A DNA stretch of 64,000 bases, from positions 1,687,001 through 1,751,000 of the forward strand of contig NZ_CP115917.1 in the NCBI RefSeq assembly GCF_027941775.1, written 5' to 3'. Position numbers and translations under genes: made by a program. This DNA is from Tenacibaculum pacificus (GTDB taxonomy: Bacteria > Bacteroidota > Bacteroidia > Flavobacteriales > Flavobacteriaceae). Shown here in pieces: positions 1 through 9,152 of this stretch. The notes under the pieces were generated by a model, which was not told where the DNA came from, did no database searches, and worked only from the letters and a program-made list of their open reading frames with translations. Every line of letters starts with the position of its first letter. Positions within the stretch are counted from its first letter, which is position 1.

Positions 1-2
1 TA

Positions 3-677
3 GTCATAAAAGGCGGATATGAAATAGATACTATTTTATTTGTTCCTGATATGTTTTCTTTTGAAGATTTAAACGCTATTAAAGTAGCTACTGCTTCTTG
101 TATAGAAATTACCAAAGAAATTTATCAAAAAATAGCTTATCGCGATACTACCGAAGGTGTAGTCGCTGTTGTAAAAACTAAAAATTTTAGTTTAGATACT
201 ATCAAATTTAAAACTACTACTCCACTTGTTTTAGTTTTAGAAGGTATTGAAAAACCTGGAAATATCGGTGCAATGCTTCGTACTGCCGATGCCGCTAATA
301 TTGATGCCGTTTTTATAGCAAATCCTAAAACTGATTTATTCAATCCGAATATTGTACGCTCTAGTGTTGGTTGTGTTTTTACAAATCAAATTGGCGTTGG
401 TACATCCGAAGAAATTATTGCTTTTTTACAAGAAAAAAACATCAATATTTATAGCGCGACTTTGCAAAATTCAAACGAATATCATAAAAATGATTACACC
501 TCAGCTACTGCGTTAGTTGTTGGTACAGAATCAACAGGTTTAACTCAAACTTGGCGTGATAAAGCAACTCAAAATATAAATATTCCTATGCAAGGAGCTA
601 TTGATTCTATGAATGTTTCGGTTGCTGCTGCAATTTTAACTTTTGAAGCTAAAAGACAACGAAATTTAACTGAAATA
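3..677 (+). CDS. TrmH/SpoU-family rRNA/tRNA 2'-O-methyltransferase, 5'-truncated by window edge
   Basis: The frame is open from base 3, so the true start lies upstream. The visible part begins in the L30e-like substrate-binding domain and then enters the SpoU knot domain. Three signatures are seen: an E-K-P-G-N-I-G-A-M-L-R-T-A-D block, N-P-x-I-V-R-S-S-V-G-C, and the SAM-binding end D-S-M-N-V-S-V-A-A-A. The family methylates ribose 2'-OH in 23S rRNA or tRNA using SAM; the target here cannot be told. The family normally ends about where A-K-R-Q-R-N occurs (near 665), but no stop is present. The frame runs straight into the next gene's signal peptide, so the end given is the base before that gene's ATG. 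Confidence 0.85.
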
Positions 678-1718
678 ATGATAAAAATAATTATTAAAAA
701 TACTTTTTATCTATTATTGTTAATTTCAAACGTTGCTCTTTTTGGTCAAAAAGATAATTTATCTGAAATTTCAGATGGTCCTTATATATTTATATCAGAA
801 AATAAACTGATTCAAAAATCAATAGAAAAAGGTAATATTTTATCTAAAGAATTAGCTACTAATACTTACGATACTATTTTTTATCCTAAAAAAGCTATTT
901 ATAAAAATGTAAAAAAAATAGCCGTTTTAAGTGATATTCATGGACAATATGATTTAGCCGTTGAATTATTAAAAAATAATAAAATAATTGATAAAAATCT
1001 AAATTGGAATTTCGGAAAAGGTCATTTAGTAATTGTTGGTGATATTTTTGATAGAGGTGATAAAGTAAATGAAACACTTTGGTTAATTTATAAACTTGAA
1101 AATGAAGCCATAAAAAAAGGCGGAAATGTTCATTTTATTTTAGGAAATCATGAATATATGGTTCTTCGTAAAGACTTAAGATATATTAGTGATAAATACA
1201 AACAAACATCTAAATTATTAAACTTAAATTACAATCAATTATATAGTAATAAAACAGTTATAGGAAAGTGGCTACGCTCTAAACCTACTATTCTTAAAAT
1301 AAATAATAATACTTTTGCTCATGGTGGTATTTCTAAATATTTTATAAATAATACTGATTTTGATATTGAAAATATAAACAATATTATGAGAGCTTCTATT
1401 GATAAAACAACAGAAGAAATGAAAACTACTAATTTTTATAATACCTATTATGGTAATAAAAGTCTAATATGGTATCGTGGTTATTTTAATGATAATTTAA
1501 AAAATACTGATGTTTCTGATATTTTAAAAGATATAAATTCCAAACATATTATTGTTGGTCATTGTTCTAATGAAACTGTTGTTGAACTGTTTAATCATAA
1601 AGTTTTTGGAGTAGATTCTAGTATCAAAAATGGTAAATACGGAGAATTATTATTGATAAAAAACAATAAGTATTTTAGAGCTACTTTAAAAGGTAAAAAA
1701 ATCCGATTTAAAAACTAA
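678..1718 (+). CDS. Secreted calcineurin-like metallophosphatase (PPP type)
   Basis: This 346-residue protein starts at ATG 678. That start is chosen because a signal peptide follows at once (K-I-I-I-K-N, a hydrophobic L-L-L-L-I-S stretch, then F-G-Q). The metallophosphatase motifs appear in order: S-D-I-H-G, G-D-I-F-D-R-G, G-N-H-E, A-H-G-G and V-G-H-C, all the metal ligands expected of the family. It resembles the Shewanella-like (SLP) branch of PPP phosphatases and probably acts outside the cytoplasm; the substrate is unknown. It is in frame with the upstream methyltransferase with no stop between, which makes no topological sense for one protein, so I treat it as a separate gene or an indel-created fusion. 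Confidence 0.8.
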   Translation: MIKIIIKNTFYLLLLISNVALFGQKDNLSEISDGPYIFISENKLIQKSIEKGNILSKELATNTYDTIFYPKKAIYKNVKKIAVLSDIHGQYDLAVELLKNNKIIDKNLNWNFGKGHLVIVGDIFDRGDKVNETLWLIYKLENEAIKKGGNVHFILGNHEYMVLRKDLRYISDKYKQTSKLLNLNYNQLYSNKTVIGKWLRSKPTILKINNNTFAHGGISKYFINNTDFDIENINNIMRASIDKTTEEMKTTNFYNTYYGNKSLIWYRGYFNDNLKNTDVSDILKDINSKHIIVGHCSNETVVELFNHKVFGVDSSIKNGKYGELLLIKNNKYFRATLKGKKIRFKN

Positions 1719-1735
1719 TAATTATCATTAAATAA

Positions 1736-2320
1736 ACGCTTATTAATAATCAATATTCTGAAATTTTATTTTTTTTAAAAAATCAATATTCTTTAAATAA
1801 TCATGGTTTAGAAGAATTTATTGATATTATTCAAACCAATAATTATAAAAAAGGAAGCATTATTTTACGTGCTAATAAAAAAGAAAAACAACTTAGATTT
1901 TTAAATAAAGGAATTGTAAGAGAATATTATGCTAGTTCTGAAAAAGAAATAAATATTAATTTTTATACTAAACCACAATTTATTTCTGATTTATTACCTT
2001 TTATTAATAATTTAGAAACTAAAAAATATCAAGAATGTCTTTCTGATTCAGAAATTTTAAGTATTGGTAAACAATCATTTTTTAATCTATTAGAAAAACA
2101 TAATTGTGCTAAATTATTAATAGAAAAATCTTTTCAAAATTTATTAAAACATAAGAACATATTAGAATTTAATAAAATAACTAAAACACCTGATGAATTA
2201 TATCAAGAATTATTTACTTATAAACCCGAGTGGATAAAAAAAGTACCTCAATATCATATTGCATCTTATTTAAATATTACTCCTGAAACATTAAGCCGAA
2301 TAAAAAAACGTACTTCTTGA
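1736..2320 (+). CDS. Crp/Fnr-family transcriptional regulator lacking an ATG start (apparent ACG start)
   Basis: A frame open from the stop at 1733-1735 to TGA 2318-2320 encodes about 194 residues. The N-terminal part has the cyclic-nucleotide-binding fold pattern (Y-K-K-G-S-I-I-L-R-A, then L-R-F-L-N-K-G-I-V-R-E-Y-Y). The end is the characteristic flavobacterial helix-turn-helix H-I-A-S-Y-L-N-I-T-P-E-T-L-S-R. No ATG, GTG or TTG is in frame near the start. The best placed codon is ACG 1736, one T-to-C change from ATG and directly after a taa stop. It precedes an MBL-fold hydrolase by 55 bases, a common pairing in this phylum, and probably regulates it. It could be a gene with a rare start, one disabled by mutation, or a sequence error. 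Confidence 0.75.
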   Translation, partial: TLINNQYSEILFFLKNQYSLNNHGLEEFIDIIQTNNYKKGSIILRANKKEKQLRFLNKGIVREYYASSEKEININFYTKPQFISDLLPFINNLETKKYQECLSDSEILSIGKQSFFNLLEKHNCAKLLIEKSFQNLLKHKNILEFNKITKTPDELYQELFTYKPEWIKKVPQYHIASYLNITPETLSRIKKRTS

Positions 2321-2375
2321 TTTGAATCAATAAAAATAGCATTTCATAACCTGACATTTGTATAAAAAATAAAGA

Positions 2376-3149
2376 ATGTTAAAAATACACCACATTAGAA
2401 ATGCTACTATGATTATAGAAACTGAAAAAGATGTTATTCTAATTGACCCTATGTTAGGTAACAAAGGGTTTATGCCTACTTTTACTCTTTTTAAATATAA
2501 AGCTAAAAGAAATCCTACGGTTTCACTACCTAATAATACAAATGAAATACTAAAAAAAGTAACACATTGTTTAATTACCCACCTTCACCCTGACCATCTA
2601 GATAGTAAAGGTATAGCCTTTTTATTAGAAAAAAATATACCTGTTACTTGCAGTATAAAAGATAAAAAAGTACTAAAAAAAAGAGGGCTAAATATTATTA
2701 ACACCTTAAAATACGGAGAAGAAAAAAGTTTTTTAAATGGTACAATAGAAGGAATACCTGCTAAACATGGATACGGATTTATATCTAAACCAATGGGAAA
2801 TGTAATTGGGTTTTATATAAAACTACCTCAACAGAAATCAATATACCTTAGTGCAGATACTGTTTATACTAAATCAGTAGATAACGTATTAAAAAATTAC
2901 AAACCAGATATTAGTGTTTTAGCTTGTGGAACAGCACAGTTTGATTTATTTAAAAAACTAATTATGGATATTAATGATATTTTAAAGTTTATTAAAAATT
3001 CATCAGGAATTGTTATAGCAAATCATATGGAAGCTATAAACCACTGTCCATTAACTAGAAATCAATTAAAAGAAATTTTGATAAATAAAAAACTAAATAA
3101 CAAAGTTTTAATTCCTGATGATGGAGAAATAATAGAACTAACAAAATAA
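2376..3149 (+). CDS. MBL-fold metal-dependent hydrolase (UlaG-like)
   Basis: This is a 257-residue cytoplasmic protein of the metallo-beta-lactamase fold. The metal site H-L-H-P-D-H is at residues 69-74, preceded by the strand I-L-I-D-P-M-L-G at 21-28. Further ligands are likely the His in P-A-K-H-G-Y-G (about 130), the Asp in S-A-D-T-V-Y and the His in A-N-H-M-E-A. Relatives hydrolyse lactones, phosphodiesters or similar substrates, and the substrate here is not predictable. It follows the Crp/Fnr-like gene on the same strand and is probably its target or co-transcribed with it. Confidence 0.8.
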   Translation: MLKIHHIRNATMIIETEKDVILIDPMLGNKGFMPTFTLFKYKAKRNPTVSLPNNTNEILKKVTHCLITHLHPDHLDSKGIAFLLEKNIPVTCSIKDKKVLKKRGLNIINTLKYGEEKSFLNGTIEGIPAKHGYGFISKPMGNVIGFYIKLPQQKSIYLSADTVYTKSVDNVLKNYKPDISVLACGTAQFDLFKKLIMDINDILKFIKNSSGIVIANHMEAINHCPLTRNQLKEILINKKLNNKVLIPDDGEIIELTK

Positions 3150-3270
3150 TAAAAAATAGTATTATTTACATTCATTTACAAACACACTATTTTTTAATTT
3201 AAAAACTAATCAAAATCATTTTTCAACATTCGTAAATATTTTAGTAATTTCGACTATCTAAATAAAACAA

Positions 3271-5583
3271 ATGAAAGTCTGTATTGCCGAAAAACCAAGT
3301 GTAGCAAGAGAAATTGCTAATATATTAGGAGCCAACACCAAACGAGATGGATATTTTGAAGGTAACGGCTATGCAGTAACCTACACTTTTGGGCATTTGT
3401 GCACACTTTTAGAGCCTAAAGATTACAAACCTCATTGGAAAAGTTGGGATTTGAATAATTTACCAATGCTTCCTGAACATTTTAATACCAAGGTAACTGG
3501 TGATGAAGGGATTCAAAAACAGTTTAAAACTGTAAAATCATTATTTGATAAAGCCGATGTTGTTATCAATTGTGGTGATGCAGGAACTGAAGGAGAATTA
3601 ATACAGCGTTGGGTAATAAATCAAGCAAATTATAAAGGTGAAGTACAACGTTTATGGATTTCTTCATTAACAGAAGAAGCTATTAGAGATGGTTTTAAAA
3701 ACTTAAAACCAGCATCGCAATACGATAATTTATATTATGCAGGGTTTTCACGTGCTATTGGTGATTGGTTATTAGGCTTAAATGCCACTCGATTATACAC
3801 CGTTAAATTTGGCGGATACAAACAAATATTATCCGTAGGAAGAGTACAAACTCCTACCCTTGCAATGTTAGTTAATCGATTTAAAGAAATTCAAAATTTT
3901 AAATCACAACCTTACTGGGAACTACAAACTTTATACAGAGAAACACTTTTTAGTTACGAAGAAGGTCGTTTTTTAAAAAAAGAAGAAGGACAAATTTTTG
4001 CTGATAAAGTAAAAGAAAGTGACTTTGAAATTACTTCAGTAACCAAGAAAAAAGGAAAAGAATACGCTCCTAAATTATTCGATTTAACAGGTTTACAAGT
4101 ATATTGTAATAATAAATTCGGATTTTCTGCCGATGAAACATTAAAAATGGTTCAAAAGCTTTATGAAATGAAAGTTGTAACATACCCAAGGGTTGATACT
4201 ACTTTTTTACCAAATGATGTCTATCCAAAAATTGCAGGAATTTTATCGAAACTAACCAATTTTAGCACCTTAACAAAACCATTATTAGGTCAGAAAATAA
4301 AGAAATCTAAAAAGGTTTTTGATGATAAAAAAGTAACAGATCACCACGCTATTATTCCTACTGGAATTCAAAATAATTTACCTTATAATCAGCAACAAGT
4401 CTACGATATTATTACCCGTCGTTTTATTGCTGTTTTTTATCCTGAAAGCGATGTTGCCAATACATCTGTAATTGGAAAAATTGGAGATATCTCTTTTAAA
4501 ACAAGCGGTAAAGAAATCTTATCAAAAGGATGGCGTATTGTTTTTGAACACGCAAATGACAGTAAAAAAACAGAAACTAATGTATTACCAACTTTTGTAA
4601 AAGGTGAAAAAGGAACACACGAACCTAGTTTTTTAGAAAAAGAAACCAAACCACCACGAAATTACACCGAAGCAAGTTTATTACGTGCTATGGAAACCGC
4701 AGGAAAACAAGTTGATGACGATGAAATGCGTGAATTAATGAAAGAAAATGGTATCGGTCGTCCATCAACTCGTGCAAGTATTATTGAAACTTTATTCCGA
4801 AGAAAATATATTGAACGTCAGAAGAAACTGGTAATTCCGACTAAAACAGGAATTGATTTAATTGATTTAATTGATAATGAATTATTAAAATCCGCAGAAC
4901 TTACAGGACTTTGGGAAAAACGTTTAAAGGAAATTGAACGTGGGGAATTTAATGCAGGAACATTTATCAAAAACATGAAAAAAATGGTGGATGAATTAGT
5001 GTATGAAGTTCGTTCAAGCACCAAAACAAAACGACTTTCTTCGGATAATGAAACTCAGAAAGTTGTAAAAAAGGCTGTTCCTCAGAAAAAAACAATCGTT
5101 GGTAAAGAATGTCCAAAATGTAAAAAAGGACAATTATTAAAAGGAAGTACCGCTTACGGATGCTCTGGCTATAAAACTGGTTGTGATTTTAAATTACCTT
5201 TTAGTTTTATGGATAAAAAAATATCTGAAAATCAATTAATTCGATTGATTGATAAAGGTTGTACGACCAATTTAAAAGGTTTCAAAAATGGAGATGATAA
5301 AATAGAAGGCTTAGTTCGTTTTGATGAAAACTTCAACTTAAAACTAGAGCCAAAACAAGCAACAGTTCAAACAGTAAATCAAATATCAACTCAAAAAAAC
5401 ACAGATATTATTCCTTGTCCGAAATGTAAAAAAGGAACAATTTTAAAAGGAAAATCTGCTTACGGATGCTCTGATTATAAAACTGGTTGTAATTTTGTAT
5501 TTACTTTTGATAACATCAAAAAAATAGCCAACGGACAAACGTTGACTAAAGATTTGGTTTTAAATATTATCAGTACTAACTAA
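3271..5583 (+). CDS. topB: DNA topoisomerase III (type IA)
   Basis: This 770-residue protein cuts and passes single DNA strands to resolve catenanes and recombination intermediates. The Toprim domain is at the N terminus (K-V-C-I-A-E-K-P-S and the acidic C-G-D-A-G-T-E-G-E-L). The nucleophile is Tyr305 in V-T-Y-P-R-V-D-T-T-F, a variant of the usual T-Y-P-R-T-D-S. The C terminus has two near-identical four-cysteine zinc modules (C-P-K-C-K-K-G ... Y-G-C-S ... T-G-C) starting near residues 614 and 716. The stop overlaps the stop of convergent trmH by four bases, with no terminator between them. Confidence 0.95.
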   Translation: MKVCIAEKPSVAREIANILGANTKRDGYFEGNGYAVTYTFGHLCTLLEPKDYKPHWKSWDLNNLPMLPEHFNTKVTGDEGIQKQFKTVKSLFDKADVVINCGDAGTEGELIQRWVINQANYKGEVQRLWISSLTEEAIRDGFKNLKPASQYDNLYYAGFSRAIGDWLLGLNATRLYTVKFGGYKQILSVGRVQTPTLAMLVNRFKEIQNFKSQPYWELQTLYRETLFSYEEGRFLKKEEGQIFADKVKESDFEITSVTKKKGKEYAPKLFDLTGLQVYCNNKFGFSADETLKMVQKLYEMKVVTYPRVDTTFLPNDVYPKIAGILSKLTNFSTLTKPLLGQKIKKSKKVFDDKKVTDHHAIIPTGIQNNLPYNQQQVYDIITRRFIAVFYPESDVANTSVIGKIGDISFKTSGKEILSKGWRIVFEHANDSKKTETNVLPTFVKGEKGTHEPSFLEKETKPPRNYTEASLLRAMETAGKQVDDDEMRELMKENGIGRPSTRASIIETLFRRKYIERQKKLVIPTKTGIDLIDLIDNELLKSAELTGLWEKRLKEIERGEFNAGTFIKNMKKMVDELVYEVRSSTKTKRLSSDNETQKVVKKAVPQKKTIVGKECPKCKKGQLLKGSTAYGCSGYKTGCDFKLPFSFMDKKISENQLIRLIDKGCTTNLKGFKNGDDKIEGLVRFDENFNLKLEPKQATVQTVNQISTQKNTDIIPCPKCKKGTILKGKSAYGCSDYKTGCNFVFTFDNIKKIANGQTLTKDLVLNIISTN

Positions 5584-6257
5584 GATTTTTCTAATTCTTT
5601 ATGATAATATTCAATTAGTTTATCAGGATTTTTTATCGTGTTTTTAATCCATTCAAAATATAAAACACGCTGTTCTTCTTTGCTTAATTGCCAGTTTAAA
5701 TCTGTTTTACGTAAACGAGCTGTAACATCATTTAAAGTAATTGCAGCTGCTACTGAAATATTTAAACTTTCTGTAAAACCAACCATCGGAATTTTTAAAA
5801 AACCGTCAGCTTCTTGTTTTATATAATCAGAAATTCCGTCTTTTTCTGCACCAAATACAAATGCCGATTTTTTAGTAACATCAAAATCAGATAATACACA
5901 AGAATCTGTGTGTGGAGTTGTTCCAATTATTTGATATCCTTTTGCACGTAAATCGTCGATACATGCTTTGGTATTATCGCCATCTTCTTTATATCTGTTG
6001 ATATTTAACCATTTTTGACTTCCTTTTGCAACGTGTCTAGACACTTTATTTGTAAATCTATTTTCAATGGCATAGACATCTTGAACACCAAAAATGTCAC
6101 AACTTCTCACCACCGCACTTGCGTTATGAGGTTGATAAATATCTTCTAAAACAACGGTAAAATGACGTGTTCTTTCATTTAAAACTCTATTAAATGTTTC
6201 TTTTCTTTTATCGGTAATAAAACCTTCTAAATATGCTAATAATCCTTCATCAATCAT
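5580..6257 (-). CDS. trmH: tRNA (guanosine-18-2'-O)-methyltransferase TrmH
   Basis: The 225-residue protein has the TrmH layout: an N-terminal R-K-E-T-F-N-R-V-L-N-E-R-T helix, then V-L-E-D-I-Y-Q-P-H-N-A-S-A-V-V-R-S as motif 1. Motif 2 is F-V-F-G-A-E-K-D-G-I-S and motif 3 is I-P-M-V-G-F-T-E-S-L-N-I-S-V-A-A-A. The family makes Gm18 in the tRNA D-loop from SAM, using a deep trefoil knot. The C-terminal tail (W-I-K-N-T-I-K-N-P) is typical. It is convergent with topB and diverges from the sirtuin gene across a 79-base gap. Confidence 0.92.
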   Translation of the reverse strand: MIDEGLLAYLEGFITDKRKETFNRVLNERTRHFTVVLEDIYQPHNASAVVRSCDIFGVQDVYAIENRFTNKVSRHVAKGSQKWLNINRYKEDGDNTKACIDDLRAKGYQIIGTTPHTDSCVLSDFDVTKKSAFVFGAEKDGISDYIKQEADGFLKIPMVGFTESLNISVAAAITLNDVTARLRKTDLNWQLSKEEQRVLYFEWIKNTIKNPDKLIEYYHKELEKS

Positions 6258-6336
6258 CTTGCAAAAATACTAAAATTTCATACTTTAGTATCATCAAAAT
6301 TGATAATGGATTTTTTTACCAGAAAAAATAATACAA

Positions 6337-7023
6337 ATGAAAAAAAGATTGGTAATATTAACAGGAGCAGGAATTAGTGCCGAAAGCGGTATTAAAACTT
6401 TTAGAGATGCTGATGGTTTATGGGAAGGTCATAATATTTATGATGTTGCCTCACCTGAAGGATTTAAAAATAATCCTGAATTAGTTCTTGATTTTTATAA
6501 TCAACGTAGAAAACAATTACTATCCGTTTCACCTAATAAAGCACATCATAATTTAACAAAGTTAGAAGAAAAGTATCAAGTTGATATCATTACTCAAAAT
6601 GTAGATGATTTACATGAACGAGCTAAAAGTTCAAGTGTTCTACATTTGCATGGCGAACTATTAAAGTCAAAAAGTACAATTGATGAAAACCTAATTTACA
6701 CCTGTACAAAAGATATTTTTTTAGGTGATTTATGTGAAAAAAACGCCCAATTAAGACCACATATTGTTTGGTTTGGAGAAGATGTTCCGATGCTTGAAAA
6801 AGCTATTGAAACAACATTAAAAGCTGATGTTTTAGTAATTATAGGAACATCAATGCAAGTATATCCTGCGGCAAGTTTAATTGATTATGTATCTGAAAAC
6901 ACACCTATTTATTTTATTGATCCAAAACCTGTAATTACTAAAAACGCCTTTACTAATTTAACCATTATTAAAGACGTTGCTAGTAGTGGAACCGATACAT
7001 TACTTACGATGTTAATCGATTAA
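6337..7023 (+). CDS. cobB: NAD-dependent protein deacylase (sirtuin, class III-like)
   Basis: This 228-residue sirtuin removes acyl groups from lysines using NAD+. The NAD-binding G-A-G-I-S-A-E-S is at residues 10-17, T-Q-N-V-D-D-L-H at 86-93, and the catalytic His105 lies in L-H-L-H-G-E. Tyr54 and Arg57 (F-Y-N-Q-R-R) match the pair that gives SIRT5 and CobB their preference for succinyl and malonyl lysine. The small domain has only two cysteines (123 and 133), so the usual four-cysteine zinc site is absent. Its 3' end overlaps the convergent downstream gene by 20 bases. Confidence 0.93.
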   Translation: MKKRLVILTGAGISAESGIKTFRDADGLWEGHNIYDVASPEGFKNNPELVLDFYNQRRKQLLSVSPNKAHHNLTKLEEKYQVDIITQNVDDLHERAKSSSVLHLHGELLKSKSTIDENLIYTCTKDIFLGDLCEKNAQLRPHIVWFGEDVPMLEKAIETTLKADVLVIIGTSMQVYPAASLIDYVSENTPIYFIDPKPVITKNAFTNLTIIKDVASSGTDTLLTMLID

Positions 7024-7471
7024 AGTATTCGTATATTTCTCCTTTTGATATTGAACTTCCTTTTTCTATTAAATCGAAAACCTCAACATTTCGTTCTTTT
7101 TTATACTTTATTGTTCCTGTAAAAAGTTCTACTTTTTCATCATTCGGGTTTTGCATTAACCACTCAAAACCTTCTTGTTCTAACAGATTTATATCTTTAT
7201 CAATAGTTATCATAATACGATGAATTTCATCTTTATCGCATTTGAATAAATTAACCATTTTTGGTGAAAAATGCTCTAAATATTCAGTTTTAGTAAGCAC
7301 ATCATCCCAAACAACATCGCTAAAAACATTCATTTCATCCTCTGCTACTGCTGGTTTTTGTTCTTTTATTTCTTTCCATTCTTTAGCATCAATACTTTGC
7401 GATGCTAAAAAACGAGCAAATTCTTCATGTAATCCTTCAAATTGCTCTTTAGTTAATTGTCTATACTTCAT
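7004..7471 (-). CDS. DUF6495-like conserved hypothetical protein
   Basis: The 155-residue soluble acidic protein begins M-K-Y-R-Q-L-T-K-E-Q-F and contains F-A-R-F-L-A-S-Q-S-I and F-S-D-V-V-W-D-D-V-L. These are features I associate with a small uncharacterised flavobacterial family, probably DUF6495. There is no signal peptide, membrane segment or recognisable catalytic motif. It is convergent with the sirtuin gene and overlaps its last 20 bases. The function is unknown, and the family assignment is from memory and only moderately sure. Confidence 0.7.
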   Translation of the reverse strand: MKYRQLTKEQFEGLHEEFARFLASQSIDAKEWKEIKEQKPAVAEDEMNVFSDVVWDDVLTKTEYLEHFSPKMVNLFKCDKDEIHRIMITIDKDINLLEQEGFEWLMQNPNDEKVELFTGTIKYKKERNVEVFDLIEKGSSISKGEIYEYFNRLTS

Positions 7472-7633
7472 TCGGCAATTTTAATACATAATTTAGATTT
7501 TAGCAATTTTAAACACTAAAAATAACCAATAAGTATGTAAGATATTCTTAAATTAAATCAATTATTAACTGATATAATTAACATTTAATAAAGACTTATT
7601 TAACATTTTAGGTGTTTGTTAATTTCAAATTTA

Positions 7634-7641
7634 TATTTTTG
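7634..7641 (+). promoter_or_regulatory. Candidate promoter -7 box for the sigma/FecR/TonB unit
   Basis: TATTTTTG fits the Bacteroidota -7 consensus TAnnTTTG and lies 23 bases before the sigma-factor ATG. A TTTG at 7615-7618 could be the -33 element, though the 15-base spacer is shorter than the usual 17-21. Confidence 0.5.
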
Positions 7642-7664
7642 TAACTATACTGAAAACGATTTAA

Positions 7665-8183
7665 ATGAAGAAAGACAATTTAAAATCTGTTTGTGAGCAA
7701 AAAAATTTTGAAGAAATATTTAACAAACACTCTAATTCGCTAAGAAACTATATTTATTACAAATGCGGAAATACACAACAAGCAGAAGATATTGTTCAAG
7801 AATCTTACATAAAGTTATGGGATAATTGCAATAAAATAATCTTTGAAAAATCAAAATCATTTTTATATACCGTAGCTAATAATCGTTTTTTAAATGAAGT
7901 TGCACATAAAAAAGTAGTATTACAACATCAAAAAACAAATGTTAATAGAGATAAAACCAACTTAACACCTGAATTTATTCTTGAAGAAAAAGAATTTTAT
8001 ATAAAATTAAAAAAAGCAATTGCTGATTTACCTGAAAAACAACGAGAAGTATTTCTTTTAAGTAGAATTGATAAAAAAAAATATATTGAAATTTCTGAAA
8101 TCGTTGGAGTATCAGTAAAAGCTATAGAAAAAAGAATGAGTAAAGCACTATTTACTTTAAAAGATAAAATAGGTAAAGTTTAA
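7665..8183 (+). CDS. ECF RNA polymerase sigma factor (FecI-like)
   Basis: The 172-residue protein has sigma region 2 (F-N-K-H-S-N-S-L-R-N-Y-I-Y, then Q-A-E-D-I-V-Q-E-S-Y-I-K-L-W) and region 4 (L-P-E-K-Q-R-E-V-F-L-L-S-R, then I-S-E-I-V-G-V-S-V-K-A-I-E-K-R). It lacks the extra domains of primary sigma factors. It is followed at once by fecR and a TonB receptor with an STN domain, so it most likely directs transcription of its own receptor operon on a surface signal relayed by FecR. Confidence 0.92.
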   Translation: MKKDNLKSVCEQKNFEEIFNKHSNSLRNYIYYKCGNTQQAEDIVQESYIKLWDNCNKIIFEKSKSFLYTVANNRFLNEVAHKKVVLQHQKTNVNRDKTNLTPEFILEEKEFYIKLKKAIADLPEKQREVFLLSRIDKKKYIEISEIVGVSVKAIEKRMSKALFTLKDKIGKV

Positions 8184-8229
8184 GTAGGGTAACTCCTATT
8201 TTAATTGTTCTTATGTAAAAAAACAAATA

Positions 8230-9152
8230 ATGAAACAGATATATACAGATGAAACTTTTTTAGCTAGATGGGTTGCAAATGACTTGTCTGCTACTGAATT
8301 GAAAGAATTTCAAAACTCTGATGTATTTCATGAGTTTAATAAAATTAATGAAGCATCACAATTTTTAACAGTCCCTGACTATGATAAATCTGGTGTTTTT
8401 AATAAAATAACAGCAAAACTACAAAAAGAAAAAAATCAAAAGTTATAAACTTAAAACCTTGGTGGCTATATAGCGGAGTAGCATCGATTATTTTATTTTT
8501 AACTGTTTTTTATTTTAATAGTAATAATGACACCACTTTTTCAACAAAATACGGAGAGCAAATAACCATTAAATTACCTGACAATTCAATAGCGTATCTT
8601 TCTGCTGATTCTAGTTTAGAATTCACCGAAAAAAATTGGAATAAAAACAGAAATTTATCATTAACAGGAAAAGCTTACTTTGAAGTTGAAAAAGGAAAGA
8701 CATTTACTGTACACACAAAAAAAGGTGATGTTGTAGTCTTAGGTACTAAGTTTACTGTAAACTCTTCAAAAAACATATTTGAAGTTCAATGTTTTGAAGG
8801 AAAAGTAAAAGCAATATCAAAAAATAAAAATGAAGTTGTTTTATCAAAAGGAAAAGCGTTTAGAGTTTATCAAAATAAAAGCGAAAATTGGAGTTTTATC
8901 AAAAAAAATCCTTCTTGGTTAAACGGAGAAAGTAGTTTTAATAACGCTCCTCTTAGCGAAGTAATTTTAAGGCTAAAAAAACAATACAATTTAAAATTTG
9001 ATATAAATAAAATAGATATCAATAAACGTTTTACAGGTACATTTACCCATGATAATGTTAATATCGCTTTAAAAACTGTTTTTGCTCCTATGAATATTTC
9101 ATTTAAATTAGCAGAAACTAATTTAGTTATACTAACATATAATAATGAATAA
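8230..9152 (+). CDS. FecR-family anti-sigma factor, frame broken at an A7 run
   Basis: The first 72 codons (8230-8448) give the N-terminal anti-sigma domain, then a premature TAA. A one-base frame change in the A7 run at 8429-8435 continues as K-V-I-N-L-K-P-W-W, a membrane segment (S-I-I-L-F-L-T-V-F-Y-F), the FecR domain (K-L-P-D-N-S-I-A-Y-L-S-A-D-S, then G-K-A-Y-F-E-V) and a C-terminal STN-interacting domain ending N-N-E. The restored length is 307 residues, normal for FecR. The last 8 bases overlap the receptor's start. The membrane-spanning protein holds the sigma factor until the receptor signals. One missing A or -1 ribosomal slippage on A-AAA-AAT would both restore it. Confidence 0.85.

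Noticed and set aside
8184..8206. TAGGGTAACTCCTA between the sigma gene and fecR as an operator
   Set aside because: The inverted repeat is imperfect and very short, with no supporting second copy.
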